Shown here: piece after piece, positions 7,240-14,746 of the stretch
How positions within the stretch are numbered: position 1 is the first letter of the stretch
Layout of the letters: the number at the start of each line of letters is the position of its first letter
Source: Oscillibacter sp.
GTDB lineage: Bacteria; Bacillota; Clostridia; Oscillospirales; Oscillospiraceae
DNA length: 18,291 nucleotides
Direction: 5' to 3'
NCBI GenBank assembly: GCA_020025475.1
Contig: JAHHSA010000031.1
Coordinates: 1-18,291, forward strand
The notes under the pieces: generated by a model
Told to the model about the DNA's origin: nothing
The model's input: only the letters and a program-made list of their open reading frames with translations
Databases searched by the model: none
Program-made: the position numbers and the translations under genes

Positions 7240-8049
7240 ATGTCCTTTGAAACCCATACCGACCACGATCTCATCTACCTTACCTCCCCCCTGCTCGGTG
7301 CGGTGCGCCACGGCTTTTCCACCCGTCAGGGCGGCGTCAGCATCGGTCACCTGTCCACCTTGAATCTGGGGGTGGCCCGGGGCGACTCCCCCGAAAACTT
7401 GGCGGAGAATTACAGCCGCTTCTGCGGCGCCATCGGGGCCGATCCCGCCCGCTGTGTTCTCTCCAGCCAGGTCCACGAGACCACCGTCCGTCTCTGCGCC
7501 GAGGCAGATGCCGGAAAGGGCCTCCTGCGAGCAAGAGACTACAACGCAGACGCCCTCATTACCAACACCCCAGATCTGCCCATTGCTGTCTTCTCCGCCG
7601 ACTGCGGCATTTTGCTGCTCCGCGATCCTGTCCACAATGCCGTAGGTGCCATCCACGCCGGCTGGCGGGGCTGCGCCGGGGGCATTGTGGAAAAAACGGT
7701 CCGGGCCATGACCCATCACTTCTCCACCGATCCTGGACAGCTGATAGCCGCCATTGGCCCCTGTATCGGACCGTGCTGCTTTGAGACGGACGCGGACGTC
7801 CCCGCTGCCATGGAGGCAGCGCTGGATCAGGACGCCGCCCCCTATCTGCGGAAGGCCGGACAGAAATGGCACGTCGATCTGGCCGGTCTGAATCGCCAGT
7901 GGCTGCTGCGTGCTGGCGTGCCCGCAGAGCATATCGATCTCTGCGGCATCTGCACTGCCTGCCACCCGGAGCTGTTCTGGTCCCACCGGAAAATGGGAGA
8001 GGACCGTGGTCTTCAGGCCGCTATGATCGTACCGGACAGTGCCCTGTAA
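7240..8049 (+). CDS. pgeF: Peptidoglycan editing factor PgeF (YfiH/YlmD, laccase-domain family)
   Basis: A 269-aa protein of the multicopper-polyphenol-oxidase-like family now known as PgeF. In E. coli it removes wrongly incorporated amino acids (L-Ser in place of L-Ala) from UDP-MurNAc precursors. Family members have also been reported as purine nucleoside-processing enzymes. The conserved metal triad is visible: H79 (SQVHET), C122 (SADCGILL) and H139 (HAGWRG). Further motifs are RHGFSTRQGGVS near the N-terminus, GPCIGPCCFE, and a C-terminal CGICTACHPELFWSHRK. Length is typical. The ATG at 7240 has GGAGG 5 nt upstream. It is followed after 13 nt by the solute-binding lipoprotein gene, so the two are probably one operon. 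No promoter of its own is clear. The secA terminator ends just before its ribosome binding site. Confidence 0.93.
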   Translation: MSFETHTDHDLIYLTSPLLGAVRHGFSTRQGGVSIGHLSTLNLGVARGDSPENLAENYSRFCGAIGADPARCVLSSQVHETTVRLCAEADAGKGLLRARDYNADALITNTPDLPIAVFSADCGILLLRDPVHNAVGAIHAGWRGCAGGIVEKTVRAMTHHFSTDPGQLIAAIGPCIGPCCFETDADVPAAMEAALDQDAAPYLRKAGQKWHVDLAGLNRQWLLRAGVPAEHIDLCGICTACHPELFWSHRKMGEDRGLQAAMIVPDSAL

Positions 8050-8062
8050 GGAGGTACTCTGC

Positions 8063-9589
8063 ATGAGAAAACACACTCTGCGTCTTCTGTCGGCGCTGCT
8101 GCTGCCCTGCCTGCTGCTCACCGGCTGCTGGAAGGAGGACCTGCCCGAAGAAGCCCCAGGCGACCTGTTCCCCATTCAGGAGGAAGAGCCGGGGGAGCCA
8201 GAGGACGACACCGCTCTGCCCACCAGCTTCTCCCTGCCCTATGTGCCGGAACAGACACTGGACCCCCTCACCTGTCCTGACGGGATGCAGCAAGTTGTGG
8301 GCTCCCTGCTCTATGAGGGGCTTTTCCGTCTAAACCACAGCTTCACCCCCCAGCCTCTGCTGTGTGAGAGCTACACCTACCAGCCGGAGAACAACACCTA
8401 CGTCCTGAACCTGCGGCCCGGCGTGAAATTCTCTGACGGCTCCCCCCTCACCGGCAGCGACGTCAAGGCCACCCTCAACCGGGCCAAAAAATCCCCCCGC
8501 TATCAGGCACGGCTGTCTCAGGTCTCCCGAATCACTGCCACAGAGTCCACAGTGACCATCACTCTGTACGGGCCAAACGCCGCTTTCCCCGCACTGCTGG
8601 ACATTCCCATCCTCAAGGGTGGTGCCCAATACGCGCCCATCGGCACTGGCCCCTATCTGCTCTCTTCCGACAATGCCCTGCCCTGTCTGGTGGCAAGCCA
8701 GACCTGGTGGCAGGGCGACCGACAGCCGGTGGAGCGGATTTCTCTGGTAGAGGCCTCCGACTGGAACACCATGCTCTATCGCTTCTCCTCCCACGAGGTT
8801 CAGCTGATCACCGCCGACCTCATCGGTGACGAGACGATCTCCACCACTGGCAGCATCAACTTCCAGGACACTGACACGACCATTCTCCAGTACATTGGCT
8901 GCAACACCCGCCGGGCACCGCTGGACAATGCCGCCTTCCGCAGCGCACTCTGGAAGGGCTTTAACCGCACTACCGTAGTCAACGCCTTCCTGTCCGGCCA
9001 CGGAAAGCCCGCTCAGTTCCCCGTCTCGGCGGTCTCTCCCCTCTATCCCGCAGAGCTGGAGAATCGCTATTCCAGTGAAGTCTTCGCCGCAGCCCTGGCT
9101 GAGAGCGGCTACCGCCCTTCCCGGCCCCTGACGCTGCTGGTGAATGCGGAAAACCCCTTCAAAATCTCCGTTGCCAACTTTATTGCCAAGTCCTTCTCGT
9201 CCGCCGGTGTGTCTGTCACCGTGAAGGCCCTCCCCTGGGAGGCCTACCGGGAGGCCCTGGCCGCTGGAAACTTTGACCTTTACTACGGCGAGGTCCGCCT
9301 CACCGCTGACTGGAACGCCGCCGCGCTGCTGGCCACAGGCGGGTCCCTGAACTACGGTGGCTGGTCCGATCCGGAGACCGACCGGCTGATCAGTGCCTAC
9401 ATTGCCTCCGCTGACCTGACCACCATGACCGCCCTGTGCAGGCACCTGCGCGATCAGGCTCCCATTTTGCCGGTGTGCTTTAGTGCTACCTCGGTGCTGT
9501 CCCAGTCTAAGGTGCTTGAGGGCCTCACCCCCACCGACTCCGAGCCGTTTTACGATCTGCAAAACTGCACCATTCACCTGCGAAAGTAA
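8063..9589 (+). CDS. Family 5 extracellular solute-binding lipoprotein (peptide-type ABC transporter SBP)
   Basis: A 508-aa secreted lipoprotein of the SBP_bac_5 (OppA/DppA-like) family. These capture oligopeptides, nickel or similar ligands for ABC importers. The signal peptide is MRKHTLRLL, then a leucine-rich helix and the lipobox LTGC (lipidated C22). An acidic Glu/Pro/Asp-rich linker (about 23-55) tethers the domain to the membrane. The family core follows: YVPEQTLDPLTC, LLYEGLF, VLNLRPGVKFSDGSPLTGSDV and, near the end, NYGGWSDPETDRLI. The chosen ATG at 8063 has a perfect AAGGAGG 8 nt upstream; an in-frame start at 8039 would overlap pgeF and precede the signal sequence. No permease or ATPase genes are adjacent, so it is an orphan binding protein here. 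Its ligand is unknown. A terminator follows. Confidence 0.88.
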   Translation: MRKHTLRLLSALLLPCLLLTGCWKEDLPEEAPGDLFPIQEEEPGEPEDDTALPTSFSLPYVPEQTLDPLTCPDGMQQVVGSLLYEGLFRLNHSFTPQPLLCESYTYQPENNTYVLNLRPGVKFSDGSPLTGSDVKATLNRAKKSPRYQARLSQVSRITATESTVTITLYGPNAAFPALLDIPILKGGAQYAPIGTGPYLLSSDNALPCLVASQTWWQGDRQPVERISLVEASDWNTMLYRFSSHEVQLITADLIGDETISTTGSINFQDTDTTILQYIGCNTRRAPLDNAAFRSALWKGFNRTTVVNAFLSGHGKPAQFPVSAVSPLYPAELENRYSSEVFAAALAESGYRPSRPLTLLVNAENPFKISVANFIAKSFSSAGVSVTVKALPWEAYREALAAGNFDLYYGEVRLTADWNAAALLATGGSLNYGGWSDPETDRLISAYIASADLTTMTALCRHLRDQAPILPVCFSATSVLSQSKVLEGLTPTDSEPFYDLQNCTIHLRK

Positions 9590-9606
9590 GGCGCAATCTG
9601 TCCGAT

Positions 9607-9655
9607 GAAAACAGGCAGCCCCCGCTTCCAAAGCGGGGGCTGCCTGTTATTTTTG
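9607..9655. terminator. Strong, probably bidirectional terminator between convergent genes
   Basis: A perfect 18-bp inverted repeat (9610-9627 with 9631-9648, core GGCAGCCCCCGCTT) has a very short loop. On the plus strand ATTTTTG follows, ending the pgeF/SBP operon. On the minus strand GTTTTC follows, serving the convergent GIY-YIG gene. It lies between two genes that converge. Confidence 0.92.
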
Positions 9656-9691
9656 TATTGCTCTCTCATTCACTGGAAGTAATGCCTTCCC

Positions 9692-9949
9692 TCACTCGGC
9701 TGCCGTTCTGCCACCGATGAGTTCCAGCTTCTGCTGCCGCTTGAGCTTTTTCACGGCCGCCTCCCGCCGCATAGCCTCGGAGCGGGTGGGCAGTTCCTCT
9801 TGATAGGCCAGCTCTACCGGCTGATGGCTGCGGGTGTATTTGCCCCCTTTGCCGCTCTGGTGGACTGCCAAACGGCGGGGCACATCATCGGTGTAGCCGG
9901 TGTACAAAGACCCATCTCCGCATCGCAGCATATAGACAAACCAACCCAC
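9692..9949 (-). CDS. GIY-YIG nuclease-superfamily small protein (YhbQ/UPF0213-like)
   Basis: An 85-aa single-domain GIY-YIG protein. The family includes small DNA-acting nucleases such as E. coli YhbQ, but many members have no proven role. The N-terminal FVYMLRCGDGSLYTGYT carries the two signature tyrosine motifs (Y6 and Y16-T-G-Y19). The conserved arginine is in VPRRL (R25/R26), and a glutamate in SEAMRREAAVKKLKR is the likely metal ligand (E63). HQSGKGGKYTR is typical of this subfamily. The start is a GTG at 9949, with AAGGAGGT 8 nt upstream. It is monocistronic, with a probable promoter at about 9980 and the shared terminator downstream. Housekeeping or accessory DNA repair is possible but not shown by the sequence. 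Confidence 0.9.
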   Translation of the reverse strand: MGWFVYMLRCGDGSLYTGYTDDVPRRLAVHQSGKGGKYTRSHQPVELAYQEELPTRSEAMRREAAVKKLKRQQKLELIGGRTAAE

Positions 9950-9976
9950 AGGGCCCCACCTCCTTTTTGCTGATCC

Positions 9977-9985
9977 AGTATATCA
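9977..9985 (-). promoter_or_regulatory. Putative extended -10 promoter of the GIY-YIG gene
   Basis: Read on the minus strand, TGA-TATACT (TGN plus a 5-of-6 -10 hexamer) lies about 30 bp upstream of the GTG start. I see no convincing -35, which an extended -10 can tolerate. The stretch up to the next gene (9986-10064) shows nothing else I can support. Confidence 0.35.
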
Positions 9986-10064
9986 CAAGTTCAGCCGCAG
10001 GAAAAGATGGGAAAGGGTTTACGGGCGCGTCAACTCAGCCCACAGGGTACCCCCCTGCTGGCCC

Positions 10065-10838
10065 TCAGTCCGGGATCTCTCCAATCCCGTTCAGAACCAG
10101 TCTCGGCCGATAGGGAAATTCATTCAGAGTTTCCCGGGTGGACACACCGCTGAGCACCAGCACAGTATCCAGCCCAGTTTCAATGCCTGCGATGATATCG
10201 GTGTCCATGCGGTCGCCGATCATCACCGCCTCCGAGGAGTGCACCCCCAGGCGCTGCAATCCAGTGCGCATCATCAGGGGATTGGGCTTTCCCACATAAT
10301 AGGCTTTTTTGCCGGTAGTTGCTTCAATGGGAGCCACCAGAGCCCGGCAGGCCGGAATGAAGCCGCCCTCCACCGGTCCGGTGAGATCTGAGTTGGTCGC
10401 AATCAGCTTGGCACCCTTGTTCACCAGATTCATGGCTCGCGTGATATGCTCAAAGCAGTAGTCGGGCGTTTCTCCCACCACTACATAGTCCGGGTCAATG
10501 TCGTTGATGGTAATGCCGCAGTCATAGAGCGCATTGTGCAAACCGTGATCACCGATCACATAGGCGCTGCATCCGGGGGCCTGACTTTGCAGGAACCTTG
10601 CCGTTGCCAGGGCACTGGTATAAAAATGATCCTCGCTGATCTCCAGACCCAACCGGCTCAGTTTCTTTTGCAGCTCTCTGGGTGAGCGGCTGCTGGCATT
10701 GGTGAGGAACAGGAACTGCTTGTTTTCCCGGTACAGCCAGTCCACAAATTCCTTTGCGCCGTCCAGCAGCTGGTTTCCGTGATAGATCACGCCGTCCATA
10801 TCACAGATAAAGCCCTCGTTGCTTCTCAGGGTTTCCAT
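10065..10838 (-). CDS. HAD-superfamily class IIA phosphatase (NagD/AraL/PGP-like)
   Basis: A 257-aa haloacid-dehalogenase hydrolase of subfamily IIA, which removes phosphate from small phosphorylated metabolites through an aspartyl-phosphate intermediate. All four HAD motifs are visible: I DMDGVIY (nucleophile D13, acid/base D15), II FLTNASS (T46), III GKPNPLMM (K184), IV GDRMDTDI (D209, with D212 and D214). A C2-type cap lies between motifs II and III, as in NagD. The ATG at 10838 lies inside the phoR coding region, and the two genes overlap by 13 nt. GAGGAGAG upstream provides the ribosome binding site. Translational coupling to the phosphate-sensing kinase suggests expression with the Pho genes and perhaps a role in recovering phosphate from organic phosphates or in metabolite repair. 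That role is inference, and the substrate cannot be read from the sequence. Confidence 0.92.
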   Translation of the reverse strand: METLRSNEGFICDMDGVIYHGNQLLDGAKEFVDWLYRENKQFLFLTNASSRSPRELQKKLSRLGLEISEDHFYTSALATARFLQSQAPGCSAYVIGDHGLHNALYDCGITINDIDPDYVVVGETPDYCFEHITRAMNLVNKGAKLIATNSDLTGPVEGGFIPACRALVAPIEATTGKKAYYVGKPNPLMMRTGLQRLGVHSSEAVMIGDRMDTDIIAGIETGLDTVLVLSGVSTRETLNEFPYRPRLVLNGIGEIPD

Positions 10839-12520
10839 ACGCTCTCCTCGCTTTCGCAGACCTGTTGGATTGGAAATGTAATGGTCACAGCGGTCCCCTT
10901 GCCGGGTTCGCTTTGCAGCGCAATCTCCGCGTCGTGCAGCCTTGCTGCGTGCTTGACGATGGACAGGCCCAGGCCCGTGCCGCCGATCTCCTTGGAGTGG
11001 CTCTTATCCACCCGATAGAACCGTTCAAAAATCCGTTCCTGATGCTCCGGCGGAATGCCGATGCCCGTATCTGCAACACACAGGCGCACGGTCTGCGCCT
11101 CTCGTTTCACAGATACCTTCACCTGTCCGCCACGGCGATTATATTTGATGGCGTTGTCACAGAGGTTATAGAGAATGCCGTGCAGGAGCTGTGGAATCCC
11201 GGACAACGTGGCCGGTTCCCCGTCCAGCTGAATCGTTACTTCCGCAGCCTCAGCCACCGGCTGCAGGCTGTGCACAACTTCCTGGGCCAACACGTACAGA
11301 TCCACATGCTCCTGTTTCTGATCACCCAACCCTTCATCCAGGCGGGACAGCTTGATGATATCCTCCACCAGATGAATCATGCGCTGGGCTTCTGTATAGA
11401 TCCGGTTCGAAAATGTTTCCAGATCCTCCTGCTTGACAATACCGTTGGCCATCAGCTCCGCACAGCCGGAGATGGTGTGCAGCGGCGTTTTCAGCTCATG
11501 GGACACATTTGCGGTAAACTCCCGACGAATCTGCTCCGCCTTTTCCCTCTCGGTCACATCCAGAAGCAGGAGCACTGTGCCGGACACTTCGCCATCCGAG
11601 ATGATGGGGCTGGCATCCAGCTGATAGTGCCCGCCGCACAGCTCCAGAATCGTTTCCGCGTGCGTGCCCTCCTCCGCTTTCAAAAGCAGGGCCTGCAGCT
11701 CCGAACTGCGGTTGACCGACAAAATATCAGTCCCCACACAGGATAGGTCCGTGCCAAACAGGCGGCGGGCTGCGGGATTGATGCTCAGTACGACGCCTGC
11801 CCGGTTCAGCAGCACAATGCCCTCCGCCATTCCGGTTGTCACCACTTCAAATTCCCGCTGCTTGAGCAGCAGCTCATGGCACTGCTGCTGGATTTGCTGC
11901 TGCTGTGCACTGAGTCGGCGCAGCAGCGGCGAAAGCTCATCATAGCCGTCATTGCTCAAGGGTTCATCCAGATTCAGCTCATTGAGCGGCTGGACGATTT
12001 TTCGGGACAGCCGGGAGGCCAGCAGCAGCGACAGTCCCACGGCAATCAGAAAGATGATGCAGATGGGCTGTATCATACTCAGGAAGAGCATCAGCGGCGT
12101 ATTCTGGGCCACAGAAAGCCGAATCACCGTGCCGTCTGGCAGGCGCCGGGCGCAATAGAGGGACCGCTCCAGCAGGGTATTGGAATACCGGGTACTCTCC
12201 CCCACGCCCTTGGTCAGGGCCTCCTGGACTTCTTCACGCTGCAAATGGTTTTCCATGTCGTTTGAATCGGATCTGCTGTCATAGAGCACCGTTCCGTCCT
12301 GCCCGATCCAGGTAATGCGGTAGTCGCCCACATCCAGCCCGTCAAAATAACCGGTGCCATCATGGATGACCCCCTGCGCGGCAAGTCTTGTCTGTATGCC
12401 CAGCTGCGTCTGCTGCACACCGGAAAAATAGTCGTACAAGACCCCCAAAAACAGCATCGCCGAAGCAATAAACACGCCAATTGCCACCAGGCAGATGGAC
12501 CGAAAGATCCGTTTTGTCAC
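10826..12520 (-). CDS. phoR: Phosphate-regulon sensor histidine kinase PhoR
   Basis: A 564-aa membrane histidine kinase, partner of the adjacent PhoB-type regulator. TM1 is about 9-30, an extracytoplasmic sensor region about 31-142, TM2 about 144-168, then a short HAMP-like linker and a Gln-rich coiled stretch (206-215). A PAS domain covers about 220-325. The dimerisation/phosphoacceptor domain has FTANVSHELKTPL (H341). The catalytic ATPase domain has NLCDNAIKYN (N box), DTGIGI (G1), FERFYR (F box) and GGTGLGL (G2). The start is GTG at 12520, overlapping the phoB stop in GTGA, with GGAGG just upstream. The frame stays open into phoB on the 5' side, but that part is only a shadow of the regulator. 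The downstream HAD gene overlaps its 3' end. The assignment as PhoR rather than another PAS kinase rests mainly on the pst/phoU context. Confidence 0.9.
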   Translation of the reverse strand: MTKRIFRSICLVAIGVFIASAMLFLGVLYDYFSGVQQTQLGIQTRLAAQGVIHDGTGYFDGLDVGDYRITWIGQDGTVLYDSRSDSNDMENHLQREEVQEALTKGVGESTRYSNTLLERSLYCARRLPDGTVIRLSVAQNTPLMLFLSMIQPICIIFLIAVGLSLLLASRLSRKIVQPLNELNLDEPLSNDGYDELSPLLRRLSAQQQQIQQQCHELLLKQREFEVVTTGMAEGIVLLNRAGVVLSINPAARRLFGTDLSCVGTDILSVNRSSELQALLLKAEEGTHAETILELCGGHYQLDASPIISDGEVSGTVLLLLDVTEREKAEQIRREFTANVSHELKTPLHTISGCAELMANGIVKQEDLETFSNRIYTEAQRMIHLVEDIIKLSRLDEGLGDQKQEHVDLYVLAQEVVHSLQPVAEAAEVTIQLDGEPATLSGIPQLLHGILYNLCDNAIKYNRRGGQVKVSVKREAQTVRLCVADTGIGIPPEHQERIFERFYRVDKSHSKEIGGTGLGLSIVKHAARLHDAEIALQSEPGKGTAVTITFPIQQVCESEESVWKP

Positions 12521-13191
12521 AGTTTTGCCTCCATCCGATAGCCTACGCCCCGGACGGTCTGGATGTAATCGCCGCAGGCCCCCAGCTTGGTGCGCAGAGT
12601 CCCGATGTGGACATCCACGGTCCGGGTCTCGCCCACGTAATCCGTTCCCCAAATCCGCTGCAGCAGCTGGCTGCGGTTCCATACCCTGCCCAGGTTCTCC
12701 ATGAACGTCTTCAGCAGCTCATACTCTTTCACCGTGAGCTGCACCCGTTCCTCCCCTGCAAACACCGTATGTTCTCCGGTGTTGAGCGTCAGAGCGCCCA
12801 CCCGCAGAACCGGGGACGATTCTTTCTTCTCACTGCGGCGCAGGACCGCTTTCACACGGGATACCATCTCCATCATGCCAAAGGGTTTTGTCAGGTAGTC
12901 GTCAGCCCCCAAATCCAGTCCGATGACCTTGTCATATTCCGTTCCCTTCGCCGTTGCCATGATTACCGGAATATGCAGGGTGGCCGCACTGCCCCGCAGG
13001 CGCTTCAAAATGGCAAGGCCATCCTCGCCGGGCAGCATGATATCCAGCAGAATCAGCTGGGGCAGCTCACCGTTCAGTTCTTCATACAGGCTGCGGCCGT
13101 CCTCAAAGCCACGGGCCTCAAATCCGGCCGCGTGCAGCGTGTAAATCATCAGATCACGAATGGCGTGATCATCTTCCACGCAAAAAATCAT
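12517..13191 (-). CDS. phoB: Phosphate-regulon response regulator PhoB/PhoP (OmpR family)
   Basis: A 224-aa two-component regulator. The receiver domain (1-118) has the acidic pocket D7/D8, phosphoacceptor D50 (LLDIMLP), T80 and K102 (TKPF). The C-terminal OmpR/PhoB winged helix (about 128-224) ends with RTVDVHIGTLRTKL and TVRGVGYRMEAKL, typical of DNA-binding PhoB-like proteins. It would bind Pho boxes such as those described at the phoB and pstS promoters. The ATG at 13191 starts exactly at the receiver beta-strand; its ribosome binding site is weak (GAGAG about 10 nt upstream), unlike its neighbours. The stop overlaps the phoR start by 4 nt. phoU lies 158 nt upstream on the same strand with no clear terminator between, so phoB may be made both by read-through and from its own promoter. 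Confidence 0.93.
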   Translation of the reverse strand: MIFCVEDDHAIRDLMIYTLHAAGFEARGFEDGRSLYEELNGELPQLILLDIMLPGEDGLAILKRLRGSAATLHIPVIMATAKGTEYDKVIGLDLGADDYLTKPFGMMEMVSRVKAVLRRSEKKESSPVLRVGALTLNTGEHTVFAGEERVQLTVKEYELLKTFMENLGRVWNRSQLLQRIWGTDYVGETRTVDVHIGTLRTKLGACGDYIQTVRGVGYRMEAKL

Positions 13192-13239
13192 TTACTTATC
13201 ACTCTCTCTGTCACTTCTTCTGTTTTTGCTTTCTTTGAT

Positions 13240-13294
13240 ATCATACACCAAACTTCGAGGAAAAATGATCAGGAGATTGTAAACTTCTTGTAAA
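13240..13294 (-). promoter_or_regulatory. PhoB-dependent promoter with Pho box upstream of phoB
   Basis: Read on the minus strand, two identical TTTACA hexamers (13294-13289 and 13283-13278) are separated by 5 bp, an 11-bp pitch. They match the TTAACA-type direct repeats bound by PhoP/PhoB in Bacillus. A TATGAT -10 (13245-13240) lies 32 bp after the second repeat, and no good -35 is present, as expected for an activator-dependent promoter. The two positions in between (pitch 22 and 33) are degenerate. The same geometry occurs at pstS. It suggests autoregulation of phoBR. Confidence 0.6.
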
Positions 13295-13349
13295 TTCTGT
13301 GAGATCCCCCACTGCTGCCGGGGCGTGCCCATAAGAGAGGCCGCTTCGG

Positions 13350-13991
13350 TTATTCGTCATGGTGTCCTGAGATGGAGAAGCGCACCCACTCGGCAATGTT
13401 GGCTGCGTGATCACCGATGCGCTCAAAATATTTGGCAATCATCAGCAGATCCAGGGCATACTCCCCTTCCGTGGGATTCCTGGCAATGACATCGATCAAG
13501 CTGTTTTTGATTCCGGTGAAGCAATCATCCACAACATCGTCATAGGCAATAACGGCCTCGGCCAGGGCAAGATCTCTCTTCACGAAAGCATCCACGCTGT
13601 CTGTCACCATTTTGCACACAGCCTGTGCCATCTCGTGAATTTTGGTATGCATGGGAATGGTATGTCCATCCAGAGAGAAAATAATCTCGGCGATCTCCTC
13701 CGCCTGATCGCCAATCCGCTCCATATCGGTGATCATTTTCAGTGCGGCGGAAATCTGACGCAGATCCCGGGCCACCGGCTGCTGCTGCAGCAGAAGCTTC
13801 AGGCACAATGCCTCTATATCCCGTTCCATCTGGTCGATCTCGCCATCCAGAACCGCCACTCGCTTTTCCAGTTCTCTGTCACCATCGGGCAGCGATTTGG
13901 CAACCAGTGCAATGGCTTCTTCACACATGGCTCCCATGGTGGTCAATCCCCGGTTCAAACGTGCAAGCTGCTCATCAAAATGACTTCTCAT
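13350..13991 (-). CDS. phoU: Phosphate signalling regulator PhoU
   Basis: A 213-aa peripheral protein that links the PstSCAB transporter to the PhoR/PhoB system and dampens signalling when phosphate is plentiful. Two PhoU three-helix repeats are visible. Each carries the metal-binding acidic motif: DMERIGDQAEEIAE in the first and KYFERIGDHAANIAEW in the second. The length is normal for the family, and the N-terminal MRSHFDEQLARLN is typical. The ATG at 13991 overlaps the last base of the pstB stop (TAATG), and GGGAGG sits 8 nt upstream, so translation is probably coupled to pstB. About 158 nt separate it from phoB. Confidence 0.96.
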   Translation of the reverse strand: MRSHFDEQLARLNRGLTTMGAMCEEAIALVAKSLPDGDRELEKRVAVLDGEIDQMERDIEALCLKLLLQQQPVARDLRQISAALKMITDMERIGDQAEEIAEIIFSLDGHTIPMHTKIHEMAQAVCKMVTDSVDAFVKRDLALAEAVIAYDDVVDDCFTGIKNSLIDVIARNPTEGEYALDLLMIAKYFERIGDHAANIAEWVRFSISGHHDE

Positions 13992-14746
13992 TACCCAAAC
14001 CTCCCTGTAATGTAGTCCTCTGTGCGCTGATTTTTCGGCTGTGAGAACAGCTGCTCGGAATTGCCGTACTCCACCAACTCACCCAGCAGGAAGAACGCGG
14101 TCTGGTCGGAAATGCGGACAGCCTGCTGCATATTGTGCGTAACCATGATGATGGTGTAGTTCTCCTTCAATGCGCTGGCCAGCTCCTCGATCTTGGAGGT
14201 GGAGATGGGGTCCAGGGCACTGGTGGGCTCATCCATCAGCAAAACCTTCGGCTTCACAGCCAAAGCCCGGGCGATACAAAGTCGCTGCTGCTGTCCGCCG
14301 GAAAGGCCCAGTGCATTTTTCTTCAGGCGGTCCTTCACCTCGTCCCAAATCGCAGCGTCCCGCAGGGAGCTCTCCACGATTTCATCCAGCTGGATGCGGC
14401 TGGTAATACCATGGGTTCTGGGACCATAGGCAATGTTATCGTAAATGCTCATAGGGAACGGATTGGGCTTTTGAAACACCATGCCAACATCCTTGCGCAG
14501 CAGATTTACATCCACAGACGGCGCAAAGATATCCTGGCCCTGGTAACAGACCTGCCCTTTAATTTTGACACCGGGAATCAGGTCGTTCATACGGTTGAGG
14601 GTCTTTAAAAACGTGGACTTGCCGCAGCCAGATGGCCCGATCAGGGCGGTAATGCTCCGGTCCGGGATGTCCATACAGATATTGTGCAGTGCCTGGGCGC
14701 TGCCATACCACAGGCACAGATCCTTCACGGTTATTATGTCACTCAT
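13991..14746 (-). CDS. pstB: Phosphate ABC transporter ATP-binding protein PstB
   Basis: A 251-aa ABC ATPase that powers phosphate import on the cytoplasmic face of PstC/PstA. Visible motifs: Walker A GPSGCGKST (37-45), Q-loop in MVFQKPNPFPMSIYDN (the PstB-type segment), signature LSGGQQQR (near 148-155), Walker B LLMDEPTSALDP (near 169-180) and the H-loop in VTHNMQQA. NRMNDLIPG after Walker A is characteristic of PstB. The ATG at 14746 has AAGGAGAAG upstream and overlaps the pstA stop in ATGA. The frame is open for another 63 codons upstream inside pstA, but that extension is not PstB-like. It ends one base into phoU. Confidence 0.97.
   Translation of the reverse strand: MSDIITVKDLCLWYGSAQALHNICMDIPDRSITALIGPSGCGKSTFLKTLNRMNDLIPGVKIKGQVCYQGQDIFAPSVDVNLLRKDVGMVFQKPNPFPMSIYDNIAYGPRTHGITSRIQLDEIVESSLRDAAIWDEVKDRLKKNALGLSGGQQQRLCIARALAVKPKVLLMDEPTSALDPISTSKIEELASALKENYTIIMVTHNMQQAVRISDQTAFFLLGELVEYGNSEQLFSQPKNQRTEDYITGRFG

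Noticed and set aside
7216..8175. A 319-codon minus-strand open frame opposite pgeF
   Set aside because: A shadow of pgeF, which has all three metal-binding residues and a good ribosome binding site. The minus-strand product shows no family features.
8330..9631. A 433-codon minus-strand open frame opposite the solute-binding lipoprotein
   Set aside because: It starts inside the terminator hairpin, has no ribosome binding site, and its product is Gly/Val/Gln-rich without motifs. The opposite strand has a signal peptide, lipobox and family motifs.
10030..10064. Possible terminator after the HAD gene
   Set aside because: On the minus strand CAGGG and CCCTG can form a 5-bp stem, but it is short and no T-run follows. 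How this transcript ends is not clear from the sequence.
12521..12682. 5' extension of the phoR frame inside phoB
   Set aside because: The extra 54 residues are Arg/Gly/Asp-rich, come from another frame of phoB and precede the true TM1. The GTG at 12520 with GGAGG and the GTGA overlap explains the start.
13295..13349. Possible terminator between phoU and phoB
   Set aside because: Only a short CCCC/GGGG pairing is available and there is no T-tract, so read-through from phoU into phoB seems likely.
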